A stretch of DNA of 64,000 nucleotides, taken from positions 48,006,009-48,070,008 of the forward strand of contig OX328123.1 of the NCBI GenBank assembly GCA_946811695.1, in the 5' to 3' direction. Source of the DNA: Gonocerus acuteangulatus. Taxonomy: Eukaryota > Arthropoda > Insecta > Hemiptera > Coreidae. Below are positions 1-10,452 of this stretch, in pieces. The notes under the pieces were generated by a model. The model did not search any database. It saw only the letters and a list, made by a program, of their open reading frames with translations, and was not told where the DNA came from. The position numbers and the translations under genes are program-made. The stretch's first letter is position 1. The number at the start of each line of letters is the position of its first letter.

Positions 1-140
1 CAGAGTTACATTCATTTTCAATTGGCTTATTTGGTTTAAACTGTCGAATGACTTCTATAAGTCTAAGAATTTTTGGGGAAGAATACCTATAAATTCTTTC
101 TGCCTCATTTAAATCTTGAAAGACGTTATCACAGATTGCC
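1..140 (-). CDS. Dcr-1: Dicer-1 exon 8, cut by the window edge
   Basis: Acceptor tttcag|GGCAAT at 140-146. It encodes AICDNVFQDLNEAERIYRYS, then SPKILRLIEVIRQFKPNKP, the start of the helicase C-terminal part. No donor or stop is seen before position 1. Confidence 0.9.
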
Positions 141-3100
141 CTGAAAAAAAAAAATCAGTATTAGATATAACAAAAATATTCATTTGGAAACAGTGCTCCT
201 TCCAACAACGCTCCCATTGTAAGATGGAAATGATTTTTTTTTTTTTTTTAACCAATATATCAAATAGAATTGCAATTGCATATTACAATTAATTTCCTCA
301 TCATTCTGGACAGTCAGCCGATTATCTGAACGCACAAGATCCCAGATTCTGATGATAGTTTAATCGGTTCTCAAAGTTGAAGGCCTTTCACTTTGTGGTC
401 CAATATCAATAGATTCTCTTCCTTCTGAAAATGCCTTAAGCCATCTAAAAAACCTGGGCTTAGTGACAAAACACTATTTCCGTAGCTTCCATTGAGTTCA
501 CCAATCATGGATATTTTTTAAAGAATTTTCAATTTGTGGGACTGGACCTCATACATCCTTCGCCAGCATCATGTCACTTTAGGACATCATATCAGAGTGT
601 TAATATGACTTATGATTAATGATTAAGTTGATCTGTGACTAACGGGAATAGTTTAATCATGACTAATCCTGATAATATTTTATCCCAAGATTGATTAATC
701 ATAAGTAAAATTTTATCTATTTGTCAATCCTTTAGTTGATGTATTGGAGGCGAAACATAAACCAACATTTTCTTATGAAATTAAATTTTTTATACAATAA
801 GAGATGATGTGTCTATTTCCTTATTTTTGGTGCATCTACTGCTGAGGTCATTAGCACCAGAGATGATGTGCTTTGTAAATTCAACTATTTTGCAAGTTAT
901 TGCTTTTTTTATTTATAATTCTAATTTTTCAGGGGATTTTGTAAGTTTATTTACCTTATCTTGAGCAATACAGAAGATACAAGACAAAGGAGTAAAAAAT
1001 GCCTTTCATATGGTGTTTTTACTTTTAATTTTTCTATATGCACTAGAAGAACGAGAGCGGCCTTATCTGCACACCATGGCCCTGAAAAATTCAATTACAG
1101 AGCATAAGATCAATCTAAATCTTTATTGTCTAATTATTTAAAAAACATTCATCAATGCCTATCCAAAAATCTAAGCTGATTAGTACAGACACTTTATTAT
1201 TACAATAGAAGACTATTTTCACCCTAGATCTAAGCTAAGACCTTAGATTTTATACAGAAAAGATGAGTATCCCTTCCAAGTCCTTTTTACAAATATTTTA
1301 TATTTATTGAAGTGATTCCTTCATGAGGAATGTGCTAACTTTATGCAGTTTCAATGGGATTGATTTTTTTTTTATTATTCCTTTCTTAAGGGGCCCTCAT
1401 ACGGGCAAACATTTTACTCAAAATTTTGAAGATGTCAGTTTTGTGCAAAAATATTGCGAGTGTGAGGAGAAATATTGAGCATAAAAAGGGGTATTCAATA
1501 TTCTGAGGGGCCTTCAAAAGTTTTCTGAAAGTTAAGAAAATATTTGCAAGCATGTCAATATTTTGTTGTATGACAGAGTGCAATGTGTAGGGGCTGACAA
1601 AATATTACGCATTTTTGTGTGTGTGTTTGTGCGTGCTTGTTTGTCATGTGTATGCGTTTACAATACATTTTTAAGTATTTTATATCCTTTTTTCATCTTT
1701 ATTTTATCATGTCTAATAAAAATATATTGATTAGATTAAATATTTTGTTTCAAATAATTCATTCTTCTACATTTTTATGTCAATGCATTTTCCGTTGTTC
1801 ACTGTATTGGTCATAAGAACTGCCTTTAAGAAAAAAATATATAACGGCTGTTATACAATTTACTGCAGTGTGAGGGGTCTACGATCATTCAATATTTTGT
1901 ACAAAAATAAGTTCAATATTTGTGCTCAAAATGTTGAGCAACATTTTTGCCAGTGTGAGGGCCCCTTTAATTTAAGATATGCCAGTAAAAAAAAATCTTC
2001 ATTTTATTATATTTATTTAATTATAGTAGTATTTAAACTTTAAGAAATGTATTTCATGAGCATTCAACTGTAAGTTTATTTCAATTATAATAAATATTAA
2101 CATTACTTTAAGCAATTAATCTTACCCATCGCATTCAAAACTTCTAAAAAATCATCAATTATTTCAAAAGGATCTTTTTTAGGATCAGGAATGTCTTTCA
2201 ATTCATCAAAAAAATTGTCTTCATAAATTTCAGTTGGATCATATCGATGATCATGAAGGAATTCTTGTAAATTATAAATTTCATTTGAAAGTACTTCAGA
2301 CAATTCGCATGGCTGATGATCTTCACATTCTAAAAGTATTTCTTTTGGTCGAATATTATATCTGAAAATGTATGATTATTTTGAGTATAATTATTATTTA
2401 ACACTTAGCATTTAAAAATATAATTCTGAGATAACTTTAATTGTCTATAGTATCTTATATAAAACATATTAATATATATAGCCCGTTCTGTTTGATGGAA
2501 TAGTTAAAATCCCACAAGGGTGAAATTCTGCGGGAATTATTCCTGACGGGTCCAACATGTGCATTACTATTTCAATGAATAACACACTACGTGAAACTCA
2601 ATAAAAAATGATTATGTCTCGTTTAGGACCAGGAAAGGCTTCGAGAGGCAAGGGAGATAATCTTTAATATTTATCAATACTTGGCTAAGGCTAAAAACAA
2701 TTTAGACTATAACGTTGCCTGTTAAAAAAATTGGTTAGATGGAGGGAAAAGGGCGTGGCCTATATTCCCTTAGAAAATAGGCAATATAAATTCTCTCAGC
2801 CTTAATCTTATCACCATGAAATTTAAAACATTTTCAGCCTTAGCTTTGGCTATGTATTGGAAAATATTTAACACTACCTCCATTATCTAAGCTCTCAAAG
2901 CATTCCCTAGTCTTAAACAAGACATAATCAGTTTAATAGTGATTCACGTTAGGTGTTTGATCATTCAGAGGTTTTGCGAATGGCGGAACAGAAGGGATAG
3001 TGCTGGGAGAAATTCTCGCCAACATTCGCACATGCACTACTGAACTCCTGGGTTTATCTGAACAGGCTATAGGATCAGCTGATTGGTTGCAAAAATAAGA

Positions 3101-4847
3101 AAAGAAAATTCAGTTACAACATTGAGGAGTAACCGTTTACGAACTTAGTACTTGTCACCTAAGCACTTGTGTAAACAGGTTCTTTTTTAGAGAAAAGTGA
3201 TAATTCTCAGAGTTGGTCACCTGACTTGAGAGCTCATATTGGAACATACTTTCTGTAGTCACTAGTTGTTCACAGGAGGTGATTGCATTAAATTGAGTCT
3301 TGAATTTCATTGCATTTTTCTTTTCTTTTTTCTTTTTTTCTTTTTTTTTTCTTCTTTTTTTTTAATATTTTATGACAAATATGAACAGCTTGTTTTATCT
3401 TGCTGAGAGTAGAAGTGTGGTAATCAGTAGAAGAAGATGTCCAAAAATGACAGTACAGAGCAAGGCGAGTTTCACCTCTTGTGAAAAATGATACTGATGT
3501 GAAAAATGATACTGAAAAATTCTTTGATTACTTTCGAGTTTCAGCACATTTAAATGATGGTCGTTTTAACTTACATAGAGTTTTTACAAACCCGATCATT
3601 TTAAGTTATCAAAGAGTTTAAAATAACCCTGAATCTTCTAAGGGCCTAAATCTTAAAATGCCCGAAATTTGATAATATATCCAATCACTATAGGGGCCAT
3701 CATATAACGAAAACTGGCCAAGTTGGTGCACAAAGAAGTGACAGGGTATTATTAGATTTTTGACAAGGTATTAAGAGCCTACAACTTGGCCCAATACTAT
3801 GATATCATAACTTTCATAGGAAAACTGTTTTTGGGAGGAGGCCTAGAACTTGGCATTTGTTTTTAACATTAGTTTTTTGGGGGGATATCAATACTTTTGA
3901 TTGCCCCAAGGTCATACAGGTTGCCGTCTCATGAGGGTTGAATGAATGAATAGCCTTTATTGTGTGATAATAATAACAATAATATTTTGATAATATTAAT
4001 AACAACAATAATAATAGGGTCTCCCGTGGCCTAGAGGCTAGCGCCTTAGATTCATAAGCGGGAGATGGTGGGTTCGATCCCAACCAGCGGCAGGGATTTT
4101 CTCATCCCACAGCTCGTTGGGAAAATTCCTCGCTACACCCTGGATGTCGGCGCTAATGGCCTAGTTGTCGAAGCGTCTTAAAAAAATAAATAAAAAAAAA
4201 ACAAATAAAAAAAAACAAAAACAATAATAATACTTCTGAGATACCCCACCCTATGTATAATAATACTTCTTTTGATAATAATAATAGACATTCTGATAAT
4301 AATACTTCTTTTGATAATAATAATAGACATTCTGATAATAATACTTCTCATAGTAATATAACATTGATAATACAGTTTAATGATAAATGTTCTTTACTGA
4401 TAATAATTTCACCCTTCCACACAGGCCTCCCTTTTCGGGGTAATGGTCGATGCTTTCCATGATTGACCAGTCTTACAGGCTGTCCTGTATATTGCTTGTC
4501 TGCACCAAATGGGGCCAACCCATTTCTCAACATATCCCTCCACCTCTTCCTTAGTTCCTTTTCCTCCCATATGGTCTCCACTCCGTTATTTCTGAGGACC
4601 ATCTTCCATCCCTCTGCCTTTGGACGTGTCCAGCCCATTTCCACTTTAGTCTATTACACTACTTTGTCAACACAGTCCTTTCCCTTAGCTCTGTACTTCT
4701 TATTCAGTCCCTCCTTTTAGTGTTGGTAATTACTCTTATGCTGCCAGATTAATAATTTATTCTTCAAGGACCTATGACTGTGCATCATAGGTAATCACTG
4801 GAAGGATACAGGTATCGCTGTACGGCTGGAGAAGGAAATAGTCTGCC

Positions 4848-4879
<32 letters not shown>

Positions 4880-7800
4880 GACGTTTTGACTTAAATTTCC
4901 TTCTACTTGAATGGGTACTTTACTGTATTGGTCATCATCTTGGTCTTTTAGTAGTTCATAGGCAGTCCTACTTCCACACATACGTCGAGCAGTTGTACCA
5001 GCTGGTACAATTGCTCATAAGGGTTAACAATGTCAAATGGGTATTTTTAAATTTTTTCATTACAATGTAATTAATTATTTTAACGAATTTAAAATTATTT
5101 ACCTTAAAATAGATAAAATATCACTCGCAGATTCAACTTTACTATTTAAGTCTTTTTCTAATTGTTTAACTTGTGCTTCAACTGCTCCTGGCTGGACTTT
5201 ACTAGATGAAAAAAGGGGAGATGTCAAACCCAATAATCGAGAGTTTGAGGTTGAGCCTTTTAAATTTAAAATTATCTGGAAAATAAGCAGTTATAAGAGA
5301 TTAAAAGGATATTAAGAACAGACTTGCTGCCAAAATTAAAACATATAAATCATCAATCAAACTCTTAGTTTCCTTTATAACAATTTATGCCAGTTATACT
5401 TTAGTAAATTTATAATACCTTAGCTATATTTCAATATGCAAGTTAGAGATCAGAAAACAGGCCCGGTGGCCGTGAGCGTTAAGGCGTGAACACTTGAAAC
5501 TCCGTGCCAAAGGGTCGTGGGTTCGATTCCCACTAGGGGTGGTGGCTTTTCTTTAGAAAAAAGAAAAGGCATTAGTCCTATCCTGGCTAGAAAAGGGTGG
5601 TAACCTATAGATAACCCGTCCTAAAATTCGTAGTTAATAATAAATGGACGTTAAAATTAAATAATAATAAGATCAGAAAAATGAGCCAAATTAGAAAATA
5701 TTTGTGAGTTCGCTTCCAGAACATATGCTCAATTGGTTACAAATTAGTACAGGAGATGTGTTACAACAAAGAATACAAAATAGTTAAATATATTAAAGCA
5801 AGTAGAAAAATATCTTTCTTTTATTGAATGGATGCGTTAACAAATTGATTACTGAAATGAACACCATCATTAAAATCACCTACTCTTGTCATCAAAATCT
5901 CTCTGATTTATAAAACATGAAATGACAAAACGCACTGCCGAAGAGACAGAAAAATATATACATTTGTTATTAAAAGTAGGTGGTTTAAGGGAGTCTACCA
6001 CATAATTCAAAAGAAACTTATCATGGTGATTGTGAAGTTTAGGGGCCTCCTCACCCATTTTTTTTTTTCTAGTTGATCAATGAGGTATTTGCGTGTACTA
6101 AAAATGAATCAGTTAAAAAAAAAGTCGCTCTCAACTAGGAAAAAAGGTATTTGTAAACATGCACATTCGCAGGTATGTAAAAATCCGTAATAAAGAAGTC
6201 TAATTTAAATTTACCATTAATTATTTAAATTTACCATAAATTATTTAAATTTACCATTAGTTATTTATTCAGAAAATTGTTTGTAAATAATGAAACATTC
6301 TCCACATTTTTTGTTTCACTGTTGAAAAGTATTATATAAAAGAAATCCTATAATAATTAGCAAATGCCTTTATAATTGCGAAAAAGTCAGATAAGTTTGC
6401 TTAATAATAATAATGAAGTTGCACAAATTTATAGCAATTATTCACAAGGGAAAATAATTATTATATTTTTTAGTCGAAAATAAGCGTCTAACCAATACCA
6501 TCGATTTTGGAAAATGTGGCGAGAAATTAGAGTTAAATAGAAATAATCTTTCACTTCGCTGCCGAAAATTAATAGAATTTTATTCATTTTAGCGAGTTGG
6601 ATTGACTAGAGTTTAGACATCTTCTTGAGCAAGCGGAAACGCATAGCTCATATGTCCATAAGTGACAGAATACGACAGGTGAGGAGGCCCTTAAAAATTA
6701 AAATTATTTTTCAATAAATATCAACATTTCAAATGAGAGTTCTGTATTTCTCAATTTCACATTGCAGTGCAAGCACATGTTTACAAATATTGTTGTTTAT
6801 GCTAGCTTTCCTTACCTGCATAACAGTGAACTTTAGTGCTTAATAACGTTTTTCCTAGCTGAGGGCGGCTTTTTTTTTTTTAACGGATTTGAGTTTAGTG
6901 CATCAAAATACTTTAGAACAACCAGTAAAAAAAATCAGTGAGGAGGCCCCTAAACTTCACTATTATCCTTATCATTTCACTAGATTCAGGATACACTTTG
7001 GCAGCCTTCTTGAACAATTGTTGAAACCAAGAATAGGTAGGGGGAGGGGAAGATGACAAATCTAAATACAATGTAAACTGATAAATTATAATAATTCTTT
7101 AGTTACTTGATGAATTGACAAATCGCCCTTTTAGTTAGGATAGACTAGTTGATTCGTTGGATTAATCAAATGATTAACAACTAATAATGTGTTGGGCATC
7201 AAGGTCTCAAAACATTGTATTCCCTGCGCAAAGAACCATAAAAAATTAGCAAGGTGTCCCATGATCAAAAACATATATTCTTTCTTTTTGGAACTGGATG
7301 TAAAAATAAAATGTAAACATTAAATCACTTTGAGATGAAGATTGTTAGCCATTGAGGTGATGCGAAATCAAGGTATGGTTGTGATTTGGCTAGAATAAAA
7401 ACGTCAGATCTTCAAGCAATATTGCCCCCCCCCCCTCCTAAGGTCTAGCTAAAACCTCCTGTGTAGAACCTTCCTCTCCAACAGTTAACCATGGTCTAGG
7501 TTTTCCAACACTTAAGTGTTATCTTGGTCTTCCTCCCTCTCCTAGGCATTTTTTAGTGGTATGTATTACTCCATTTATTATTATAAATTAGTTTTTAACA
7601 TATAAAACAAAAATACTGTTTTTTTTTTCTTAATATAATAAGAAAATATGTCCTGTACTGAAGGAGCTGAATGGGAGTAACTGGGACATCCTTTGCAAGT
7701 ACCTCGACGCTATCGATAAGTACAGTCAATTTTTAATCCAGAAATTTCATTATTAGTGTGATTTTTGTTTTGATTTATTTATTTGTTGATGTTTTTGTAT

Positions 7801-9633
7801 ATATTTTTTCATTTTATATTAGTCAAAGTTTGGTATCATATTAATTCTTTTGTTATTTTTCATTGATTAAAAAGGAGTGATCGCTTTGTTCTTTTGTATG
7901 CTTTTCATTTAATATTCTGTTACTCTGGGACAGCAAATTACCACTCCAGCTGATAGGCCTTACCCAAGCTTTTTTTTTGTAAATATTAATTAATTCTTGT
8001 TAGACTATTATACATTTTAGAAGAAAATATATTTACTTTATTCATTCATTCATAAGAAAATGCTGTTATTTGTGGGGTCATGTGGCTCATTTTCCTGTTT
8101 GCTGTTGGTAATATGTTACTCTGAATTTTGTTTTACTTTGAGACTTTGCTAATGATTATAAGTACCGTCAATACAATACCGTTATTTTATTTAGTACAAT
8201 AGCTACTTATCTACCTAATGTGTATCTATATAATGTTTAAAAGATTTCTGACTGTTTGATTATTCTCATACGTTATTATGTATATTTATTTTCTAACTGA
8301 AGAAGGCTGCCAAAGTGCAGCCGAAACGTCCAATATAGATTTTGGCTTGAAGATCAGACGTATTTTCTCCGAGCCAAATCAAAACCATCTCCCCTGACTT
8401 TGCATTAAAACATTTTGGCATGAATGACCTTAAGGATTGTCAAGCCATAACAAAAAAAAAACATTAGTAAATGTAAATAAAATCAGAATTGTTGATTACC
8501 TCTCTAACAGGATGGTTCTTCAAGCTATTGTGACAATCTTCTAAAATAATTAAATTAATTTTATCCCAGCAGATGTTTCCTACGTTCACCCATTCAGCAC
8601 AAACATCAGCTGACACTGCTATCACCTACAAATTTGATTAATTTATGAAACCATAATTAATGAAACTGATTGTGAATCTTTTTTTGCAAAATAGTATGAG
8701 TTATGAAAATCCAATACTTTATTTATTGTTATTCTGTATAACTTGTTATTTTATTATTGTTCAATACTTTATTTTCAATAAATATTGAATTGAATAAAAG
8801 TTTAAAAGCTTAATTCATTATTATATACATTTATAGATTATTTCGATGCTATCAGCTTTTTTTTTATTAATGCTTTATTTATTTTCCTTATAAATAATTG
8901 TATTATATCAGATTAAAACAAAAATATAAAAGTACCTACCTGATGCTTTTCAAAATCGATTTTTTCAGATGATGAACAATATTCACCAACTGTCAAATCA
9001 GTTAACTGCTGAATTAACTCTGTATAATAATGAACAGATGTCCTATTACCAATATATAAAGATCGTTTGCCTCCACAATGCCATGGCCTTTGAAAAAAAA
9101 AGTATGTTACTTATATAAACATAGTAATAATCTTCATTACTTTAATAGTTTAAATAAAAATTTGTCTCATGTTACATGAAAATATGTCATACATTTTAAC
9201 TTTAAATAAATAATGCAAAAAGAATGAAAATTATAAAACAATTAGAAAATTAAACTATTTAAGCATTAACAATATTTAAAAAAAGACAGGAATATTATAG
9301 AAATAGTCATAGTTAATCAAGACATATCTTATCTAATTAACTGTGATTAAAAATAAATTGAACATAGATGAGTAATTTTAGTACCTTCGGACAGAAATAG
9401 ATAACTCCTGCAATAGTTTTAAGGCAACAAATATTTTGTCTGAACTTGAATTTAAACATACAATGGTGTTTGCAACTCTTCCAGCATCAAGAAGCTCAAC
9501 CTTTAAAAGATAAAACTGTAAACTCAGATTGAGGATGAATTATATCTGCTGTTGATGCATTTTCCATAAATACCTGGAACTCTCTTGGTGTAAAAGATGT
9601 AGTATGCACATTTTCAATAAAATAACATGCCAT
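1..9633 (-). CDS. Dcr-1: Dicer-1 (miRNA-processing RNase III), N-terminal part, 8 exons, partial
   Basis: Exons read 9574-9633, 9385-9500, 8940-9087, 8500-8625, 5103-5275, 2126-2361, 955-1081 and 1-140, then the gene leaves the window. All seven introns are GT-AG and the joined frame stays open for about 375 codons. Seen in order: FTPREFQ (residues 14-20), VELLDAGRVANTIVCL, LIILEDCH (133-140), LLGLTSPLF (164-172), RPKEILLEC, DHRYDPTEIY, ELKDIPDPKKDP, GPWCADKAA, KVKTPYERHFLL and IYRYSSPKILRL. These are the conserved blocks of the arthropod Dicer-1 helicase region. Dicer-1 cuts pre-miRNA hairpins in the cytoplasm; its PAZ, RNase III and dsRNA-binding domains would lie to the left. No GxGKT Walker A loop is present and motif II reads EDCH, not DECH, as expected for the degenerate Dicer-1 helicase. 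The start is the first ATG of the FTPREFQ exon. Identity is firm; the 5' UTR is unmapped. Confidence 0.93.
141..954. other. Dicer-1 intron 7
   Basis: AT-rich intron with a poly-T run at 234-250 and a TTAATCAT-rich stretch at 600-720. No coding or element signal was recognised. Confidence 0.5.
955..1081 (-). CDS. Dcr-1: Dicer-1 exon 7
   Basis: Acceptor ttttcag|GGCCAT, donor ATAAG|gtaaat. It encodes GPWCADKAALVLLVHIEKLK, then VKTPYERHFLLLCLVSSVLL. It is too short to stand out as an open frame and was found by looking for the missing GPWC block; its phase joins exons 6 and 8 exactly. Confidence 0.9.
1389..1966. mobile_element. PIF/Harbinger-like foldback MITE in a Dicer-1 intron
   Basis: Ends read AGGGGCCCTCA on the left and TGAGGGCCCCT on the right. 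The inverted match runs on imperfectly for about 45 bp (GGCAAA...TTGA). The trinucleotide TTA borders both ends (1386-1388 and 1967-1969), the target duplication typical of PIF/Harbinger elements. There is no transposase; the small open frames inside are not genes. Confidence 0.65.
2126..2361 (-). CDS. Dcr-1: Dicer-1 exon 6
   Basis: Acceptor tttcag|ATATAA, donor ATGG|gtaaga. It encodes NIRPKEILLEC, then DHRYDPTEIY and ELKDIPDPKKDP, the strongest Dicer-1 signature in the window. Confidence 0.93.
2478..3072. mobile_element. TIR element copy 1 (TATAGCC ends)
   Basis: Inverted ends TATAGCCcGTTC on the left and GAACAGGCTATA on the right. The body contains GACATAAT and TTAGCTTTGGCTA segments in inverted pairs. 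It is about 600 bp, non-coding, and matches 41898-42482 along its length in the opposite orientation. The superfamily is not recognised. Confidence 0.7.
3073..4016. other. Dicer-1 intron 5, single-copy AT-rich part
   Basis: Holds a polypyrimidine run at about 3316-3362 and a stretch near 3690-3900 that loosely resembles 56330-56460 (AACTTGGC...TTTTTTGGGG). Nothing else was recognised. Confidence 0.4.
4017..4224 (+). repeat. tRNA-derived SINE, family A, copy 1
   Basis: Begins GGGTCTCCCGTGGCCTAGAG (box A-like) with GGTTCGATCCC (box B) about 40 bp on. The tRNA-unrelated body has CACCCTGGATGTCGGCGCTA, followed by an A-rich tail with TAAA units. The anticodon position reads CAT, which suggests a Met-type ancestor. 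Other copies are at 11217, 33951 and 36314, with a fragment at 31785. Confidence 0.85.
4256..4350. repeat. Tandem repeat, 39-bp unit, about 2.3 copies
   Basis: A GATAATAATAATAGACATTC-containing unit repeats with a period of 39 bp. Open frames across it are incidental. Confidence 0.75.
4391..4644 (-). other. Unidentified open frame, possible retroelement tail
   Basis: An open minus-strand frame contains ELRKRWRDMLRNG and a lysine/arginine-rich stretch. Its base composition is less AT-rich than its surroundings. RKRWRD is reminiscent of the ends of LINE reverse transcriptases, but no domain is recognised. It lies in a Dicer-1 intron and does not join the Dicer exons. Confidence 0.2.
4848..4876. 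repeat. Poly-A tract
   Basis: A run of about 29 A residues, possibly the tail of a retroposed sequence; the source is not identified. Confidence 0.8.
5103..5275 (-). CDS. Dcr-1: Dicer-1 exon 5
   Basis: Acceptor ttccag|ATAATT, donor TTAAG|gtaaat. It encodes SRLLGLTSPLF (motif III region), then QVKQLEKDLNSKVESASDIL. It ends with 2 nt of a split Arg codon completed by exon 6. The intron to exon 4 is about 3.2 kb and full of repeats. Confidence 0.9.
5460..5675 (+). repeat. tRNA-derived SINE, family B, copy 1
   Basis: Starts GGCCCGGTGGCCGTGAGCGT, with box B GGGTTCGATTCCC about 60 bp on; this wide spacing is like a class II (Leu/Ser) tRNA. The body has GGTGGCTTTTC, TCCTGGCTAGAAAAGG and ATAACCCGTCC, ending with TAAATGGACGTTAAAATT. 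Related copies are at 10305, 35180, 37065, 37449, 47681 and 49905. Confidence 0.88.
5676..6031. other. Dicer-1 intron 4, no recognised feature
   Basis: AT-rich sequence between the SINE and the foldback element; nothing was recognised. Confidence 0.4.
6032..6960. mobile_element. Foldback MITE, ends GTGAAGTTTAGGGGCC
   Basis: The left end GTGAAGTTTAGGGGCCTCCT is matched inverted at the right end (6938-6960). Inverted similarity continues inward for about 150 bp, including TTTTTCCTAG and AAACATG blocks. A third GGTGAGGAGGCCC copy sits at 6678-6690. Non-coding; no clear target duplication. Confidence 0.65.
6961..7371. other. Dicer-1 intron 4, no recognised feature
   Basis: AT-rich DNA with no element, RNA gene or coding signal recognised. 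Confidence 0.4.
7372..8393 (+). mobile_element. Inverted-repeat-bounded unit carrying a hammerhead-like motif
   Basis: About 50 bp at 7372-7425 (GGTATGGTTGTGATTTGGCT ... CTTCAAGC) recur inverted at 8331-8393 (GCTTGAAGATC ... AGCCAAATCAAAACCAT). The right repeat begins immediately after a hammerhead-like motif at 8297-8330. Penelope-like elements carry terminal repeats with hammerhead motifs, but no reverse transcriptase was found. A short plus-strand open stretch at about 7646-7757 (KELNGSNWDILCKYLDAIDK) is unexplained. Confidence 0.45.
8297..8330 (+). ncRNA. Hammerhead-like ribozyme motif, copy 1
   Basis: CTGAAGA, then a 6-bp hairpin GGCTGC/GCAGCC with a 6-nt loop, then GAAACGTC. CUGANGA and GAAA around stem II are the hammerhead core. 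It departs from consensus by an extra A before the stem, and no stem I partner is obvious, so activity is doubtful. Confidence 0.4.
8500..8625 (-). CDS. Dcr-1: Dicer-1 exon 4 (EDCH motif)
   Basis: Exactly 42 codons between acceptor tgtag|GTGATA and donor GAGAG|gtaatc. It contains LIILEDCH, the motif II position, with the first acidic position as Glu-Asp-Cys-His. Confidence 0.9.
8940..9087 (-). CDS. Dcr-1: Dicer-1 exon 3
   Basis: Acceptor caaag|GCCATG, donor CATCAG|gtaggt. It encodes RPWHCGGKRSLYIGN, then a YYTELIQQLTDLTVGEY block typical of Dicer domain HEL1. Confidence 0.9.
9385..9500 (-). CDS. Dcr-1: Dicer-1 exon 2
   Basis: Acceptor ttttaaag|GTTGAG, donor CGAAG|gtac. It encodes VELLDAGRVANTIVCL and then FVALKLLQELSISVR. 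This is where an active helicase would have its P-loop; none is present. It ends with 2 nt of a split Arg codon that exon 3 completes. Confidence 0.9.
9574..9633 (-). CDS. Dcr-1: Dicer-1 exon 1 (start codon)
   Basis: Twenty codons from ATG at 9633 to a CAG|gtattt donor. It encodes the N-terminal FTPREFQ block that precedes the first helicase segment in Dicer-1 proteins. An upstream non-coding exon is possible but not visible. Confidence 0.85.
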
Positions 9634-10304
9634 TGACACTTAAAATGTATTATTATAAAGACTTTCCCGAATGCACTTCTTTTAAACACTATAAAATAAC
9701 TTTTCTTTGCCCGATCTACAGTTGGTTATATAGAGGAATCTTAACTAAGGGTTAATACAATAATTCGAGACATTAAAAATAAGCGTTTAACCTTTCTTCT
9801 TAACCTTCTCCTTAACAGATAACAGTGAGATCCAAAACAAACAACTTCTTGATTCCAGATGATTATATCAAAAGCATCTAAATTATGGCTGAAAACATTT
9901 TTTGAAATACATTTGAACTTAATTGCGCTAAATTGAAATTGAATTGAAGCTGAAAGATGAATATTTTAATTTAAAGACGAGGTAATTGATAAAAAACATT
10001 TCAATGTATAGATAATTAAGAAGGTGATCATAATCTAAATTAAAGTAGTGCTCTGGATCCACCACTGATGTAAACCGGTCACTAAAGAATTCTGCATCAT
10101 TTGTTTGTTATATATAAAAAAAGAAAAGAATTGACTTCCCTACACATTTCCGTTTGTCTATTATACGAATCCATTAGGAAAAGAAGCAAAGTCAAACTTC
10201 AAAGTCTTCTTACCTGAAGTATCAGTTGGACACCTGGGCCTACCAATTTATTTCGAAAACCTCAATATGTATTTATTTTTTTGTGTTCGTATTTTATTTT
10301 TCGT
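9634..10304. other. Upstream of Dicer-1
   Basis: The presumed 5' flank of Dicer-1, AT-rich. Apart from the weak TATA candidate, nothing was recognised. Confidence 0.4.
9726..9732 (-). promoter_or_regulatory. Possible TATA box of Dicer-1
   Basis: TATATAA on the minus strand, 94 bp above the ATG. In AT-rich DNA this occurs by chance, so it is only a position to note. Confidence 0.2.
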
Positions 10305-10452
10305 CGTCTTGTACAACGAGTTTTAGGAAGCCAGTTAGCTACTGGTCACCAACCTTTTCTATTGCCATGATAGCGGTATTCCTCCGTTTTTTGAAGGAAA
10401 AAAAATCACTACCCCTATTAGGAATGGAACCCATTGGCCCTTGGAATAGTGT
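10305..10452 (-). repeat. SINE family B, degraded copy
   Basis: On the minus strand, CCTATTAGGAATGGAACCC is the decayed box B region, and the TCCT...CTATTGCCATGATAG and TTTTAGGA segments align with the family B body. The 96-codon open frame across it is not a gene. Confidence 0.6.

Noticed and set aside
4017..4095. A functional tRNA gene (CAT anticodon)
   Set aside because: The acceptor stem does not pair, and the tRNA-like part is followed by the conserved SINE body and A-rich tail found in other copies.
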